64,000 nt of DNA from an uncultured Verrucomicrobia subdivision 3 bacterium (GTDB lineage Bacteria > Verrucomicrobiota > Verrucomicrobiia > Limisphaerales > UBA11358). Position numbers and translations under genes: made by a program. The notes beneath the pieces are model-generated. The model saw nothing but the letters and a program-made list of their open reading frames with translations. It had not been told where the DNA came from and made no database searches. This document shows positions 57,841 through 64,000 of this stretch, in pieces. Where the stretch lies: NCBI GenBank assembly GCA_903895255.1, contig CAITTG010000101.1:1-64000 (forward strand), in the 5' to 3' direction. Within the stretch, counting starts at the first letter, position 1. Every line of letters begins with the position of its first letter.

Positions 57841-58056
57841 GGATTTGCGGAACGCCCGGAAGACCGCGATGCCCAGGAAGAGTCCGCCCTGGACCAGGAG
57901 CGACCCCAGCCAGCCCCAGCCCAGATAAAATAACGTTGCGAGCGAAAGCATCACCGAAAGGGTCGTCCACAGCAGCGCGGGACCGTCCTCCGACTCCGCC
58001 GCCCGATAGTATAACACCGCGAACACAATTACGAAAGCAATCGAGGTGTAGGGCAT
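57838..58056 (-). CDS. Small membrane protein, unknown
   Basis: 72 residues starting MPYTSIAFVIVFAVLYY, with two hydrophobic helices (7-17 and 27-64 region) and a short basic tail (VFRAFRKS). It starts 4 bases after ribH, so it is likely co-transcribed. Its stop lies in the edge of the inverted repeat, which may have changed the native C-terminus. No family recognised. Confidence 0.62.
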   Translation of the reverse strand: MPYTSIAFVIVFAVLYYRAAESEDGPALLWTTLSVMLSLATLFYLGWGWLGSLLVQGGLFLGIAVFRAFRKS

Positions 58057-58060
58057 GGCC

Positions 58061-58549
58061 TCACGGTAAGTCGATGTTTCCGCCCGGCAAGCTTTGCATG
58101 ACCCACGCCATGGCCAGGGCCGTTTGGGCCGCCTCCAGGCCGCGATTGTGCCTGGGATCGAGGCAACGCTCGCGCGCCTGGTCGGCATTTTCCAGTAAGA
58201 GCACCTCGTGGATGACCGGAATTTCGTGCTGGAGCTGGATTTGCACCAGCGCGTTGCTAACCGCTTCGCCAATGTGCTGGGCGTGCGTAGTGGCCCCGCG
58301 CAGGATCACGCCGAGACAAATAATCGCCCCGAGTGGCGGCGTGCTGGCCCGGGCCAGCCGGGCGGCCACGACCGGAATTTCGTATGCCCCCGGCACCCGC
58401 ACCACGCGCACCGCGCCCCCGGCGCGCGTGATCTCGGCTTCCGCGGCGCGGAGCATGGCGTCCACGTACTTCGCATTGTAGCGCGAAGCCACAATGGCGA
58501 AGGTGGCAGTGGTTTTGGTGGCAGTGGATTTTTTATTGCGCTTCAACAT
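58061..58549 (-). CDS. ribH: 6,7-Dimethyl-8-ribityllumazine synthase
   Basis: 162 residues, complete. FAIVASRYNAKYVDAML, RVVRVPGAYEIPVVAARLA, GVILRGATTHAQHI and NRGLEAAQTALAMAWVM mark the family. It condenses ArP with DHBP in the penultimate step of riboflavin synthesis and forms a large icosahedral or pentameric assembly. Other rib genes are absent from the window. Confidence 0.95.
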   Translation of the reverse strand: MLKRNKKSTATKTTATFAIVASRYNAKYVDAMLRAAEAEITRAGGAVRVVRVPGAYEIPVVAARLARASTPPLGAIICLGVILRGATTHAQHIGEAVSNALVQIQLQHEIPVIHEVLLLENADQARERCLDPRHNRGLEAAQTALAMAWVMQSLPGGNIDLP

Positions 58550-58555
58550 AAAAAA

Positions 58556-58768
58556 TTATTGATAATGCGGCGGCTTGGTCTGATTCGCCTTGATGCGCTC
58601 CAGCTCCATGCTTTCCAGCACCTCGGACTGCCGTTGCACCTGTTTTTTCAGCAGGTCCACCGTCCGGCTTTGCTGGATGAGCACGCCATTGAGCTGCTCC
58701 ACCTGGTGTTCCAGGTGCGCGAGGTTCGCCTCGACCGTTTCCAGCCGCTGCCGGGTTTCGTCATTCAT
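58556..58768 (-). CDS. slyX: SlyX-family protein
   Basis: 70 residues, a coiled coil (TRQRLETVEANLAHLEHQVE) with the end 'KPPHYQ', the conserved PPHY of SlyX. Function unknown. It lies 6 bases upstream of ribH. Confidence 0.82.
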   Translation of the reverse strand: MNDETRQRLETVEANLAHLEHQVEQLNGVLIQQSRTVDLLKKQVQRQSEVLESMELERIKANQTKPPHYQ

Positions 58769-58824
58769 AAATTCTGATTTAATGTTAGCCAGAATTTACT
58801 GGAAGAACAGGATTCTTGAAGATT

Positions 58825-59847
58825 TCATCCGAGCCATTGCGGGTTGTGGGCCGTGCCGTCGAAGGTGGTGGAGGTTTTGAAACGCTCATACTCGCCGTCG
58901 GCCGCGGCTTGGGCGGTTTTGGCGAGCAAGGCGGCCACTGCCTCCGGGGTCATGGGTTTGAAGGTGCGCACCGCCTCCAGGCCCTGCTCCAGAATCGTCA
59001 GACTGTCCATCCCGGTGATGACCGTGGAGGTGGGCAGGTTCAGGGCATAATGCAGGCACTCAATGGCGGTCACGGTTTTGCTGCGGAGGATGGCCCCAAA
59101 CCCGAGGGATTTCATGCCGAGCACCCCGATGCCGGCCTTGACCAATTCCGGCAGCACCTGTTGCTCGAAGCTTTTGAAGTGCGCGTCCATCACGTTCAAG
59201 GGCATTTGCACGGCAGCGAGGCGAAAATCATGCGCCGCGGCGGTGTGCAGCATCTTCAAGTGAATCGCCGGATCCTTGTGCCCCGTGAAACCAATATAGC
59301 GGATCTTGCCGGCCTGCTGGGCGGCCCGCATCGCCTCGGCACTGCCACCGGGCGCGAAAATTTTGTCCGGATCCCCGGGGCGGATCACTTCGTGAAACTG
59401 CATCAGGTCCACGTGATCGGTTTGCAGGCGTTTCAGCGACTCATCAATCTGCCGGGCGGCGGACACCTTGGTCTGTCCGTCAATCTTGCTCATCAGGAAG
59501 GCCCGGGCGCGGTAGCCATCCCGCAAGGCCTTGCCCATGCGGAGTTCGCTCAGCCCATCGTTGTAATCCCAGCAGTTGTCCAGGAAGGTGATGCCCCGGT
59601 CCATGGCCGTGCGCACGAGCCGGATGCTTTCGGCCTCATCGTCCTGAATACCGATGTGGTAACCACCCAGACCCAGCGCCGAGATTTTCTCCCCGGTGCG
59701 GCCCAGGGGGCGGTAAAGCATGTCGTTTTTCACCTCGGCCGCCCAGGCGGGAGCCACGCTGGCGGCCATACCCGCCGCCGCCGCCAGTTTTACAAACGTG
59801 CGCCGGTTCATTTCGGATGCCGGTGACTGGTTAGGATCATTGCTCAT
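58825..59847 (-). CDS. Aldo/keto reductase with Tat signal
   Basis: 340 residues. A twin-arginine signal (MNRRTFVKLAAAAGMAASVA) precedes an AKR barrel: RPLGRTGEKISALGLGGYH, TFLDNCWDYNDGLSE with the catalytic Asp/Tyr region, LDLMQFHEV-type DHVDLMQFHEV, and a C-terminal GMDSLTILEQGLEAVR. Family members reduce sugar or carbonyl substrates with NADPH. The Tat signal implies folded export. The start MSNDPNQSPASE at 59847 overlaps the glyoxalase stop; the Met before RRTF is another option. Confidence 0.9.
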   Translation of the reverse strand: MSNDPNQSPASEMNRRTFVKLAAAAGMAASVAPAWAAEVKNDMLYRPLGRTGEKISALGLGGYHIGIQDDEAESIRLVRTAMDRGITFLDNCWDYNDGLSELRMGKALRDGYRARAFLMSKIDGQTKVSAARQIDESLKRLQTDHVDLMQFHEVIRPGDPDKIFAPGGSAEAMRAAQQAGKIRYIGFTGHKDPAIHLKMLHTAAAHDFRLAAVQMPLNVMDAHFKSFEQQVLPELVKAGIGVLGMKSLGFGAILRSKTVTAIECLHYALNLPTSTVITGMDSLTILEQGLEAVRTFKPMTPEAVAALLAKTAQAAADGEYERFKTSTTFDGTAHNPQWLG

Positions 59848-60223
59848 AAAATTCAATGGGGAGTCCGTCGGGATCGGCAAAAAACGTGTACCGCTTGCCG
59901 GTCAGTTCATCCACCCGCACCGGTTCCACGGGAATGCCATGGCCGCTGATGCCGGCCACCGCCGCCTCCATGTCCGCCACCGCCAGCGCCAGATGCCGCA
60001 AACCGCAGGCCTCGGGCCGGCTCGGGCGCGGGGGCGGATGGGGAAAAGAAAATAACTCGATTTGCCCGCCGCCGGGCAGCGCAAGGTCCAGCTTGTAGGA
60101 CTGTCGCTCCGCGCGGTAAAACTCCGACACCACGCGGAACCCCAGCACCGCCGTGTAAAAGTGCTTCGCGCGCGGATAATCCGCGGTAATCACCGCGACG
60201 TGATGGAGGCCTAAAATAGTCAT
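59837..60223 (-). CDS. gloA2: Glyoxalase/VOC protein, YaeR-like
   Basis: 128 residues of one VOC domain. ILGLHHVAVITADYPRAKHFY, ELFSFPHPPPRPSRPEACGL, RHLALAVADMEAAV and TGKRYTFFADPDGLPIEFYE follow E. coli YaeR (GloA2) closely. The metal ligands His, Glu of the fold are present; the substrate is unproven. The start ATG 60223 is the domain start. It overlaps the downstream aldo/keto reductase by 11 bases. Confidence 0.87.
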   Translation of the reverse strand: MTILGLHHVAVITADYPRAKHFYTAVLGFRVVSEFYRAERQSYKLDLALPGGGQIELFSFPHPPPRPSRPEACGLRHLALAVADMEAAVAGISGHGIPVEPVRVDELTGKRYTFFADPDGLPIEFYEQ

Positions 60224-60363
60224 GGCAAATCGGTCTGAACCTTTTTTTGACAGTGTCCCAAGCCGCCGGGGATGTCGAGGGAATTTGGAGCCAGCCGGGC
60301 GACTTGGCCATCCGCACAATTTTCCGATTTGACAATTTTGCTCGCCAATTCACCTTTAACAGT

Positions 60364-60640
60364 ATGAAGGTTGGCCAGCGCGGGCAGGTGACCGTTCCCC
60401 AAAAGTACCGCCATCGTTTCGGACTGACGCCAGGGATAGAGGTGGAATTTCTGGTTCAAAAAGGGCCAGTTGATTTTGCAAAAAGCCGGCCCCAAATCTC
60501 CGGACATCCGAAAATTCACCGGGATTCTCAGGGGACGCGGCCTGCGTTCTGATGCAGTGGTGGACGAAATGCGCGGGCGATGTGAAAGAGTATTGACTCG
60601 AAATGGTCATTTCACAAATCTTGTCCCAACAATTCCTATC
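60364..60640 (+). pseudogene. Frameshifted AbrB-type antitoxin, possibly with a toxin remnant
   Basis: From ATG 60364, MKVGQRGQVTVPQKYRHRFG and LTPGIEVEFLVQKG is the SpoVT/AbrB N-terminal half. Around 60468 the frame changes: the continuation LILQKAG...ILRGRGLRSDAVVDEMRGR, typical of the antitoxin C-terminus, lies one frame over. After it the same frame reads VLTRNGHFTNLVPTIPI, which resembles the end of a PIN (VapC) toxin. The arrangement fits a vapBC pair reduced by a frameshift and a deletion. Confidence 0.6.
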
Positions 60641-60653
60641 GGATTAACCGGGG

Positions 60654-61679
60654 ATGCGGCGATTCAAAATGATGAATGCGACTCTCAGAGTAGCTGTAAC
60701 CTTGGGTAAATCATTTCTATTATTGCTGCTCTTGTGTGTCGCCCTCGCATTTGGCTGCCGTAAAGCAAATGGGCCCACGGAATTGACTGGCAGCTCGAAG
60801 GCAACACTGAAATTCTGGGATACGATTCAGTCCCCGTTGCCTCGCAACACTATGTTTAGCCGAATGGGTGATTTCCAATATGAGACTGCGAGTTCGCAGG
60901 ATATGCAGGCATTCGGCCTGGTAATGAATCAAATGGCGGATACGTGTCGAGAAAAGGCGAATCAGATCACCTCGGAAAGCGTCGCAGGGGTTGATGTGGA
61001 CGCGGCTAATTATGGAGTTCAGAAAGCCCAGGTATTGTTTGATTACGCAAAGTTATTTGACAGCATCACCCAGTTAGCCGAAAACCAAAATAATTTGACC
61101 AGCGGCCAAGATTTACTGCTGGGCTATTTATCAGCCTTAGGAAGACACGCCGACGAAGGTGAGAATGCCTGGTTGAATGCGGGCAAAGAGGAATTTACGG
61201 ACAAGGCAAAATCTTTTGGAAATTTACAAGTCGAAGGCCATGGAATAGCTGACTACGCCCGAAACCTACGTGATGAGGTCTCGCAATTACAAACCTCGGA
61301 AATGCAAACGCGCATTGCATTAACCCAGCGTTACCGGCAAGAATTCCCAACTGGTCAATCCTTGATTAACCAGCGCCCGGCAACTGTACCAATTGTGTTT
61401 GGTTCTGAAAAGTTGGGTAAAATGCAACCAAGTCTTGCCAGAGATTTGGTGGGACGAACAATTTCAACCGCTACCGATGGCACATGGACGTTTGACTCAC
61501 CCTCGGAATATGTCTCCCTAGACGTATTGCATGGCACGAATTACGGCGACGTATTGGATTTTGTCATTTCCACACACGTCAGAGGTATGTTTAGCGGTGC
61601 AGAACATAACTTTAATTTGCTGATGACCTACCAGCATAACAACGGCAACTATCGATTAATGTTTGTTAAACCGTTGTAA
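60654..61679 (+). CDS. Lipoprotein of unknown function, AT-richer than neighbours
   Basis: 341 residues. N-terminal LLLLLLCVALAFGC is a lipoprotein signal. The mature part is mainly helical with charged stretches (RNLRDEVSQLQTSEMQTRIALTQRY) and then a C-terminal beta region (LDVLHGTNYGDVLDFVISTHVRG). I recognise no family. The base composition is visibly lower in GC than the rest of the window, suggesting foreign origin. The ATG at 60669 (MMNATLRV) is an alternative start. It follows the decayed antitoxin. Confidence 0.7.
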   Translation: MRRFKMMNATLRVAVTLGKSFLLLLLLCVALAFGCRKANGPTELTGSSKATLKFWDTIQSPLPRNTMFSRMGDFQYETASSQDMQAFGLVMNQMADTCREKANQITSESVAGVDVDAANYGVQKAQVLFDYAKLFDSITQLAENQNNLTSGQDLLLGYLSALGRHADEGENAWLNAGKEEFTDKAKSFGNLQVEGHGIADYARNLRDEVSQLQTSEMQTRIALTQRYRQEFPTGQSLINQRPATVPIVFGSEKLGKMQPSLARDLVGRTISTATDGTWTFDSPSEYVSLDVLHGTNYGDVLDFVISTHVRGMFSGAEHNFNLLMTYQHNNGNYRLMFVKPL

Positions 61680-61777
61680 GAAATCCGCGCAAATTCCACC
61701 TCTATAACTCGTCATATGATAATATGTGCGGCGTTGCAGCGGTCAAAGTCCCGCTCCGGATCATCAACTTCCTTTTT

Positions 61778-61804
61778 CCGTGTATCCCGTGTATTCCGTG
61801 GTTT
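61778..61804. repeat. CCGTGTATCCCGTGTATTCCGTGGTTT repetitive intergenic motif
   Basis: A tandem-like sequence, CCGTGTATCC then CGTGTATTCCGTGG, occurs in the intergenic region before leuC. Similar CGTGTATTCCGTGG stretches are common intergenic repeats in many bacterial genomes. The whole gap 61680-61918 shows no gene. Confidence 0.5.
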
Positions 61805-61918
61805 AAAATCCTCCGTTTTTCCCCTCCCAGCTTGCCGCCTTTGCCTTAAATCCCCCTCCACTTTCCCTGCATTTGCACAGTTGAACTCCCCCGCCGCCTC
61901 GGCTATTTTGTCTGGATT

Positions 61919-63295
61919 ATGACATTGACGGAAAAGATTCTCGCCCGCGCCGCCGGCAAACCCCGGGTGCAGGCTGGTGACAACATCTGGGTGAACGCCG
62001 ACGTGCTCATGACCCACGACGTCTGCGGCCCGGGCACCATTGGGGTGTTCAAGCGCGAATTCGGCAAGACCGCCAAGGTCTGGGACCGGCAGCGCATTGT
62101 CATCATTCCCGACCATTACATTTTCACCGCCGATTCCAAGTCCAACCGCAATGTGGACATCCTGCGCGATTTCGTGCGCGAACAGGACCTGCCTTATTTC
62201 TACGACGTCATTGATGATCCGGACGGCCATTGGGTGTTCGACGCCAGCAAAGGCAACACCAAGCGCCAGTACGGCTCCAATTACGCCGGCGTGTGCCACA
62301 CCGCGCTCCCGCAAAAAGGCCACACCCGCCCGGGCGAAATCCTCTTCGGCACCGATTCCCACACCTGCATGGCCGGGGCCTTCAATCAATTTGCCACCGG
62401 CATTGGCAACACCGACGCCGGGTTCGTCATGGGCACCGGCAAGCTGCTCATCAAGGTGCCCGAAACCATGCACTTCCGACTGGAAGGCAAACTCCAGCCC
62501 GGCGTGATGGCCAAGGATATCATCCTCCATTGCATCGGCGAAATCGGCTTTGACGGCGCCACCTACCGCGCCATGCAGTTCGATGGCCCCGGCGCCTCGA
62601 ACCTCTCCATTGACGACCGCATGACCGTGGCCAACATGGCCATCGAAGCCGGCGGCAAGAACGGCATCTTTGAATTCGACGCCCGCACGGCCGAGTATGT
62701 GGATGCCCGGACCCGCAAAAACGGCACCAAGACCCAGTACGAGCCGGTCGAAGCCGACAAGGACCAGAAGTTCGTGTATGAACTCGTGGTGGACCTCGAC
62801 CAGCTCGAACCCACCGTGGCGTGCCATCCCGACCCCGGCCAGCGCAAAAAGGCCAAGGAAATGGGCAATGTCAAACTGGACCGCGCCTATGTCGGCTCCT
62901 GCACCGGTGGCAAAACCAGCGACTTCGTGGAATTCGCCCGCGTCCTGCGCGGCAAACACGTGGTGATCGACACCTTCGGCGTGCCCGCCACGCCGGAGAT
63001 CGTGCACGACTTGCAATCCACCCGCTGGGGCAAGGACACCATCTGGCAGATCCTCGTGGATGCCGGGGTGCAAATGACCGAAAACGCCGGCTGCGCCGCC
63101 TGTCTGGGCGGACCGGTGGACACCTTCGGCCGCATCAACAAGTCCGGCATCAATTGCATCAGCGCCACCAACCGGAATTTCCCCGGCCGCATGGGCGACA
63201 AGGAAAGCAAAGTGTTCCTCGCCTCGCCCGCCACCGTGGCGGCGAGCGCCCTCACCGGCAAGGTGACCGATCCGCGCGAGTATTTGCCGAATTGA
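61919..63295 (+). CDS. leuC: 3-Isopropylmalate dehydratase large subunit family (aconitase superfamily)
   Basis: 458 residues. The 4Fe-4S ligands are Cys328 (VGSCTGGK) and Cys392/Cys395 (GCAACLGGP). Other motifs: MTHDVCGPGTIGVFKREFG, DHYIFTADSKSNRN, GTDSHTCMAGAFNQFATGIG, PGRMGDKESKVFLASP. It isomerises isopropylmalate (leucine synthesis) or a related 2-hydroxyacid such as homoaconitate. The small subunit (leuD) is not in the window; it may follow beyond the next gene or elsewhere. Confidence 0.9.
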   Translation: MTLTEKILARAAGKPRVQAGDNIWVNADVLMTHDVCGPGTIGVFKREFGKTAKVWDRQRIVIIPDHYIFTADSKSNRNVDILRDFVREQDLPYFYDVIDDPDGHWVFDASKGNTKRQYGSNYAGVCHTALPQKGHTRPGEILFGTDSHTCMAGAFNQFATGIGNTDAGFVMGTGKLLIKVPETMHFRLEGKLQPGVMAKDIILHCIGEIGFDGATYRAMQFDGPGASNLSIDDRMTVANMAIEAGGKNGIFEFDARTAEYVDARTRKNGTKTQYEPVEADKDQKFVYELVVDLDQLEPTVACHPDPGQRKKAKEMGNVKLDRAYVGSCTGGKTSDFVEFARVLRGKHVVIDTFGVPATPEIVHDLQSTRWGKDTIWQILVDAGVQMTENAGCAACLGGPVDTFGRINKSGINCISATNRNFPGRMGDKESKVFLASPATVAASALTGKVTDPREYLPN

Positions 63296-63504
63296 GCCCC
63301 CAATACGGTATCATGGTTTATTGGAGCGGGGACGACGGCTGTTTTCTGGCCGAAGTCCCCGAGTTGCCCGCCCTCATAGCTGATGGGCCAACCCGCATTG
63401 CCGCGTTACAAAACGCCGAGGAAATGATTGATGCCTGCGTAAAAACCGCGCGAGAAGCCGGTTGGCCCTTGCCGGAACCGGGAGGACGGCTGGCTTTCGC
63501 CTAA
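63292..63504 (+). CDS. HicB-like protein, orphan
   Basis: Up to 70 residues. IMVYWSGDDGCFLAEVPELP and the downstream LQNAEEMIDACVKTAREAGWPLP are the HicB partial-RNase-H fold. The preferred start is TTG at 63292, which overlaps the leuC stop as TTGA and gives the QYGI strand found in relatives; ATG 63313 is the alternative and gives 63 residues. No HicA toxin gene is nearby. Confidence 0.75.
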   Translation: MSPQYGIMVYWSGDDGCFLAEVPELPALIADGPTRIAALQNAEEMIDACVKTAREAGWPLPEPGGRLAFA

Positions 63505-63570
63505 AAGGCGGCAACGATTAGCTCCTGCGCTAGGAGTTCCCTTGCAGGAGTTGCTGGATCACCCGGAGGG

Positions 63571-63813
63571 TTGAAAACCATCAACGTCTACCCATTTTAT
63601 TGTGGCCATGCTTTATTTCATGGCATGAAACCCGACATGTCACCGCTTGTTCCGGCTGGACAGCAGGTGCAGAACGGGAGGACCTTGGTTTTTGTGGTCC
63701 CAGAGGCTGAGGTTTTAAGCGTGGCCACCGGGCGGGAAATTCTGGATTCCGGGCGGGCCGGGCGGAATTCGCTCAATAGCACCGGACGCATGGGCAAGCA
63801 GTTTACCCTCTGA
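63571..63813 (+). CDS. Doubtful small ORF
   Basis: 80 codons from a TTG; an internal ATG gives about 50. No signal peptide, domain or good ribosome-binding site (GGAGGG abuts the TTG). Between it and the HicB gene an inverted repeat (CTCCTGC 63522-63528 and GCAGGAG 63544-63550) is visible. The rest of 63505-63966 is without a convincing gene. Confidence 0.2.
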   Translation: MKTINVYPFYCGHALFHGMKPDMSPLVPAGQQVQNGRTLVFVVPEAEVLSVATGREILDSGRAGRNSLNSTGRMGKQFTL

Positions 63814-63966
63814 ATTGGAAATACTTTGCCGCCGTGCCGGCCTGGGAATGACGCGCTAAATGGCGGGAACCATAATCGCCTGACCCAACGTTCAAAAATC
63901 GCCGGAAATTAACCTGTTCGACACGGTGCTGTAACGTGGGAGCTTCATATATTAAAGAAACTGACC

Positions 63967-64000
63967 ATGAAAAAAGTGCTTATCTTGACGGCGGGGTTCG
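63967..64000 (+). CDS. Start of a probable glycosyltransferase (MGDG synthase / diacylglycerol glucosyltransferase type)
   Basis: MKKVLILTAGF is the beginning of the MGDG-synthase/GT28 family (normally MKKVLILTAGFGEGHNAAA). Only 11 codons are in the window; the frame runs off the edge. An AT-rich stretch (TATATTAAAG) lies 15-25 bases upstream. The call is based on that short match. Confidence 0.55.
   Translation, partial: MKKVLILTAGF

Noticed and set aside
61712..63073. 453-codon minus-strand frame across leuC
   Set aside because: Antisense shadow; the plus-strand frame has the iron-sulfur cysteines and family motifs.
1..64000. CRISPR array
   Set aside because: No regularly spaced 25-40 bp repeats were found; the only direct repeats (21081 and 21254) are 107 bp with REP-like palindromes.

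Overview
This 64 kb, GC-rich window looks like chromosome of a Verrucomicrobiota bacterium, probably Pedosphaera/Limisphaerales-like. That placement is inferred from gene families, not from a marker gene. The pointers are PEP-CTERM proteins, a pseudopilin with the H-X9-DG motif, paired DUF3300/DUF2950 proteins, a CxAxR-type sulfatase, DUF2007 and DUF1559-like proteins, and a Gram-negative envelope (many predicted outer-membrane barrels and lipoproteins). There is no phage, plasmid backbone, rRNA or CRISPR array. Mobile traces are an IS630-type end at the left edge, several dispersed intergenic repeats, and a scatter of small toxin-antitoxin genes, some decayed.

Layout. 0-11 kb: the edge of an IS630 transposase, a lon protease/LolA-like pair with hsp20 upstream, a thioesterase-like protein, two coiled-coil membrane proteins coupled to an O6-methylguanine methyltransferase, an outer-membrane protein, fabD, a Dabb protein and an odd pseudopilin. 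11-20 kb: a sulfatase and an outer-membrane protein, then a four-gene signalling block on the minus strand (XRE-REC fusion, PAS histidine kinase, single-domain response regulator, hybrid kinase); the last three are joined by ATGA overlaps. 20-31 kb: a Spy-like protein with a clean terminator, REP-like repeats beside a DUF559 nuclease, hemL, tRNA-Arg(UCU), a divergent dihydropteroate-synthase-like protein, an OPT transporter, a yeast-type cytosine deaminase, a ChaA-like antiporter, and a lipoprotein/DUF2950/DUF3300 group.

31.7-42 kb: a long co-directional envelope cluster. It holds a K+ channel, three predicted outer-membrane barrels (one DUF481), a lipoprotein with a second C-terminal membrane anchor, two PqiA proteins, a three-MCE-domain PqiB, PqiC, a DUF4239 protein and a two-helix channel-like protein. 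PqiA-PqiA-PqiB-PqiC are joined by overlaps, so this is a Pqi-type phospholipid transport operon that appears extended with barrels, an anchor protein and channels. It is my best candidate for an undescribed multi-component system.

42-52.9 kb: an EgtD-like methyltransferase overlapping a lone MNT nucleotidyltransferase, a Sel1-repeat protein, a BrnT/BrnA module, then a complete aa3-type cytochrome oxidase operon (ctaA, ctaB, coxA, coxC, a subunit IV, two tiny membrane proteins, coxB, SCO and DUF420), and a cupredoxin-like secreted protein behind its own terminator. A perfect CRP-type palindrome lies upstream of that protein.

53-64 kb: two PEP-CTERM proteins, one with a good sigma-54 promoter, a ParE toxin whose antitoxin carries a stop codon, a LemA/TPM group, ribH and slyX-like genes, a Tat-type aldo/keto reductase with a YaeR-like glyoxalase, a decayed AbrB-type antitoxin, an AT-richer lipoprotein, a leuC-family gene followed by a HicB-like protein, and the first codons of a probable glycosyltransferase at the right edge. 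Coordinates were worked out by hand; family assignments rest on motif recognition, not database searches.
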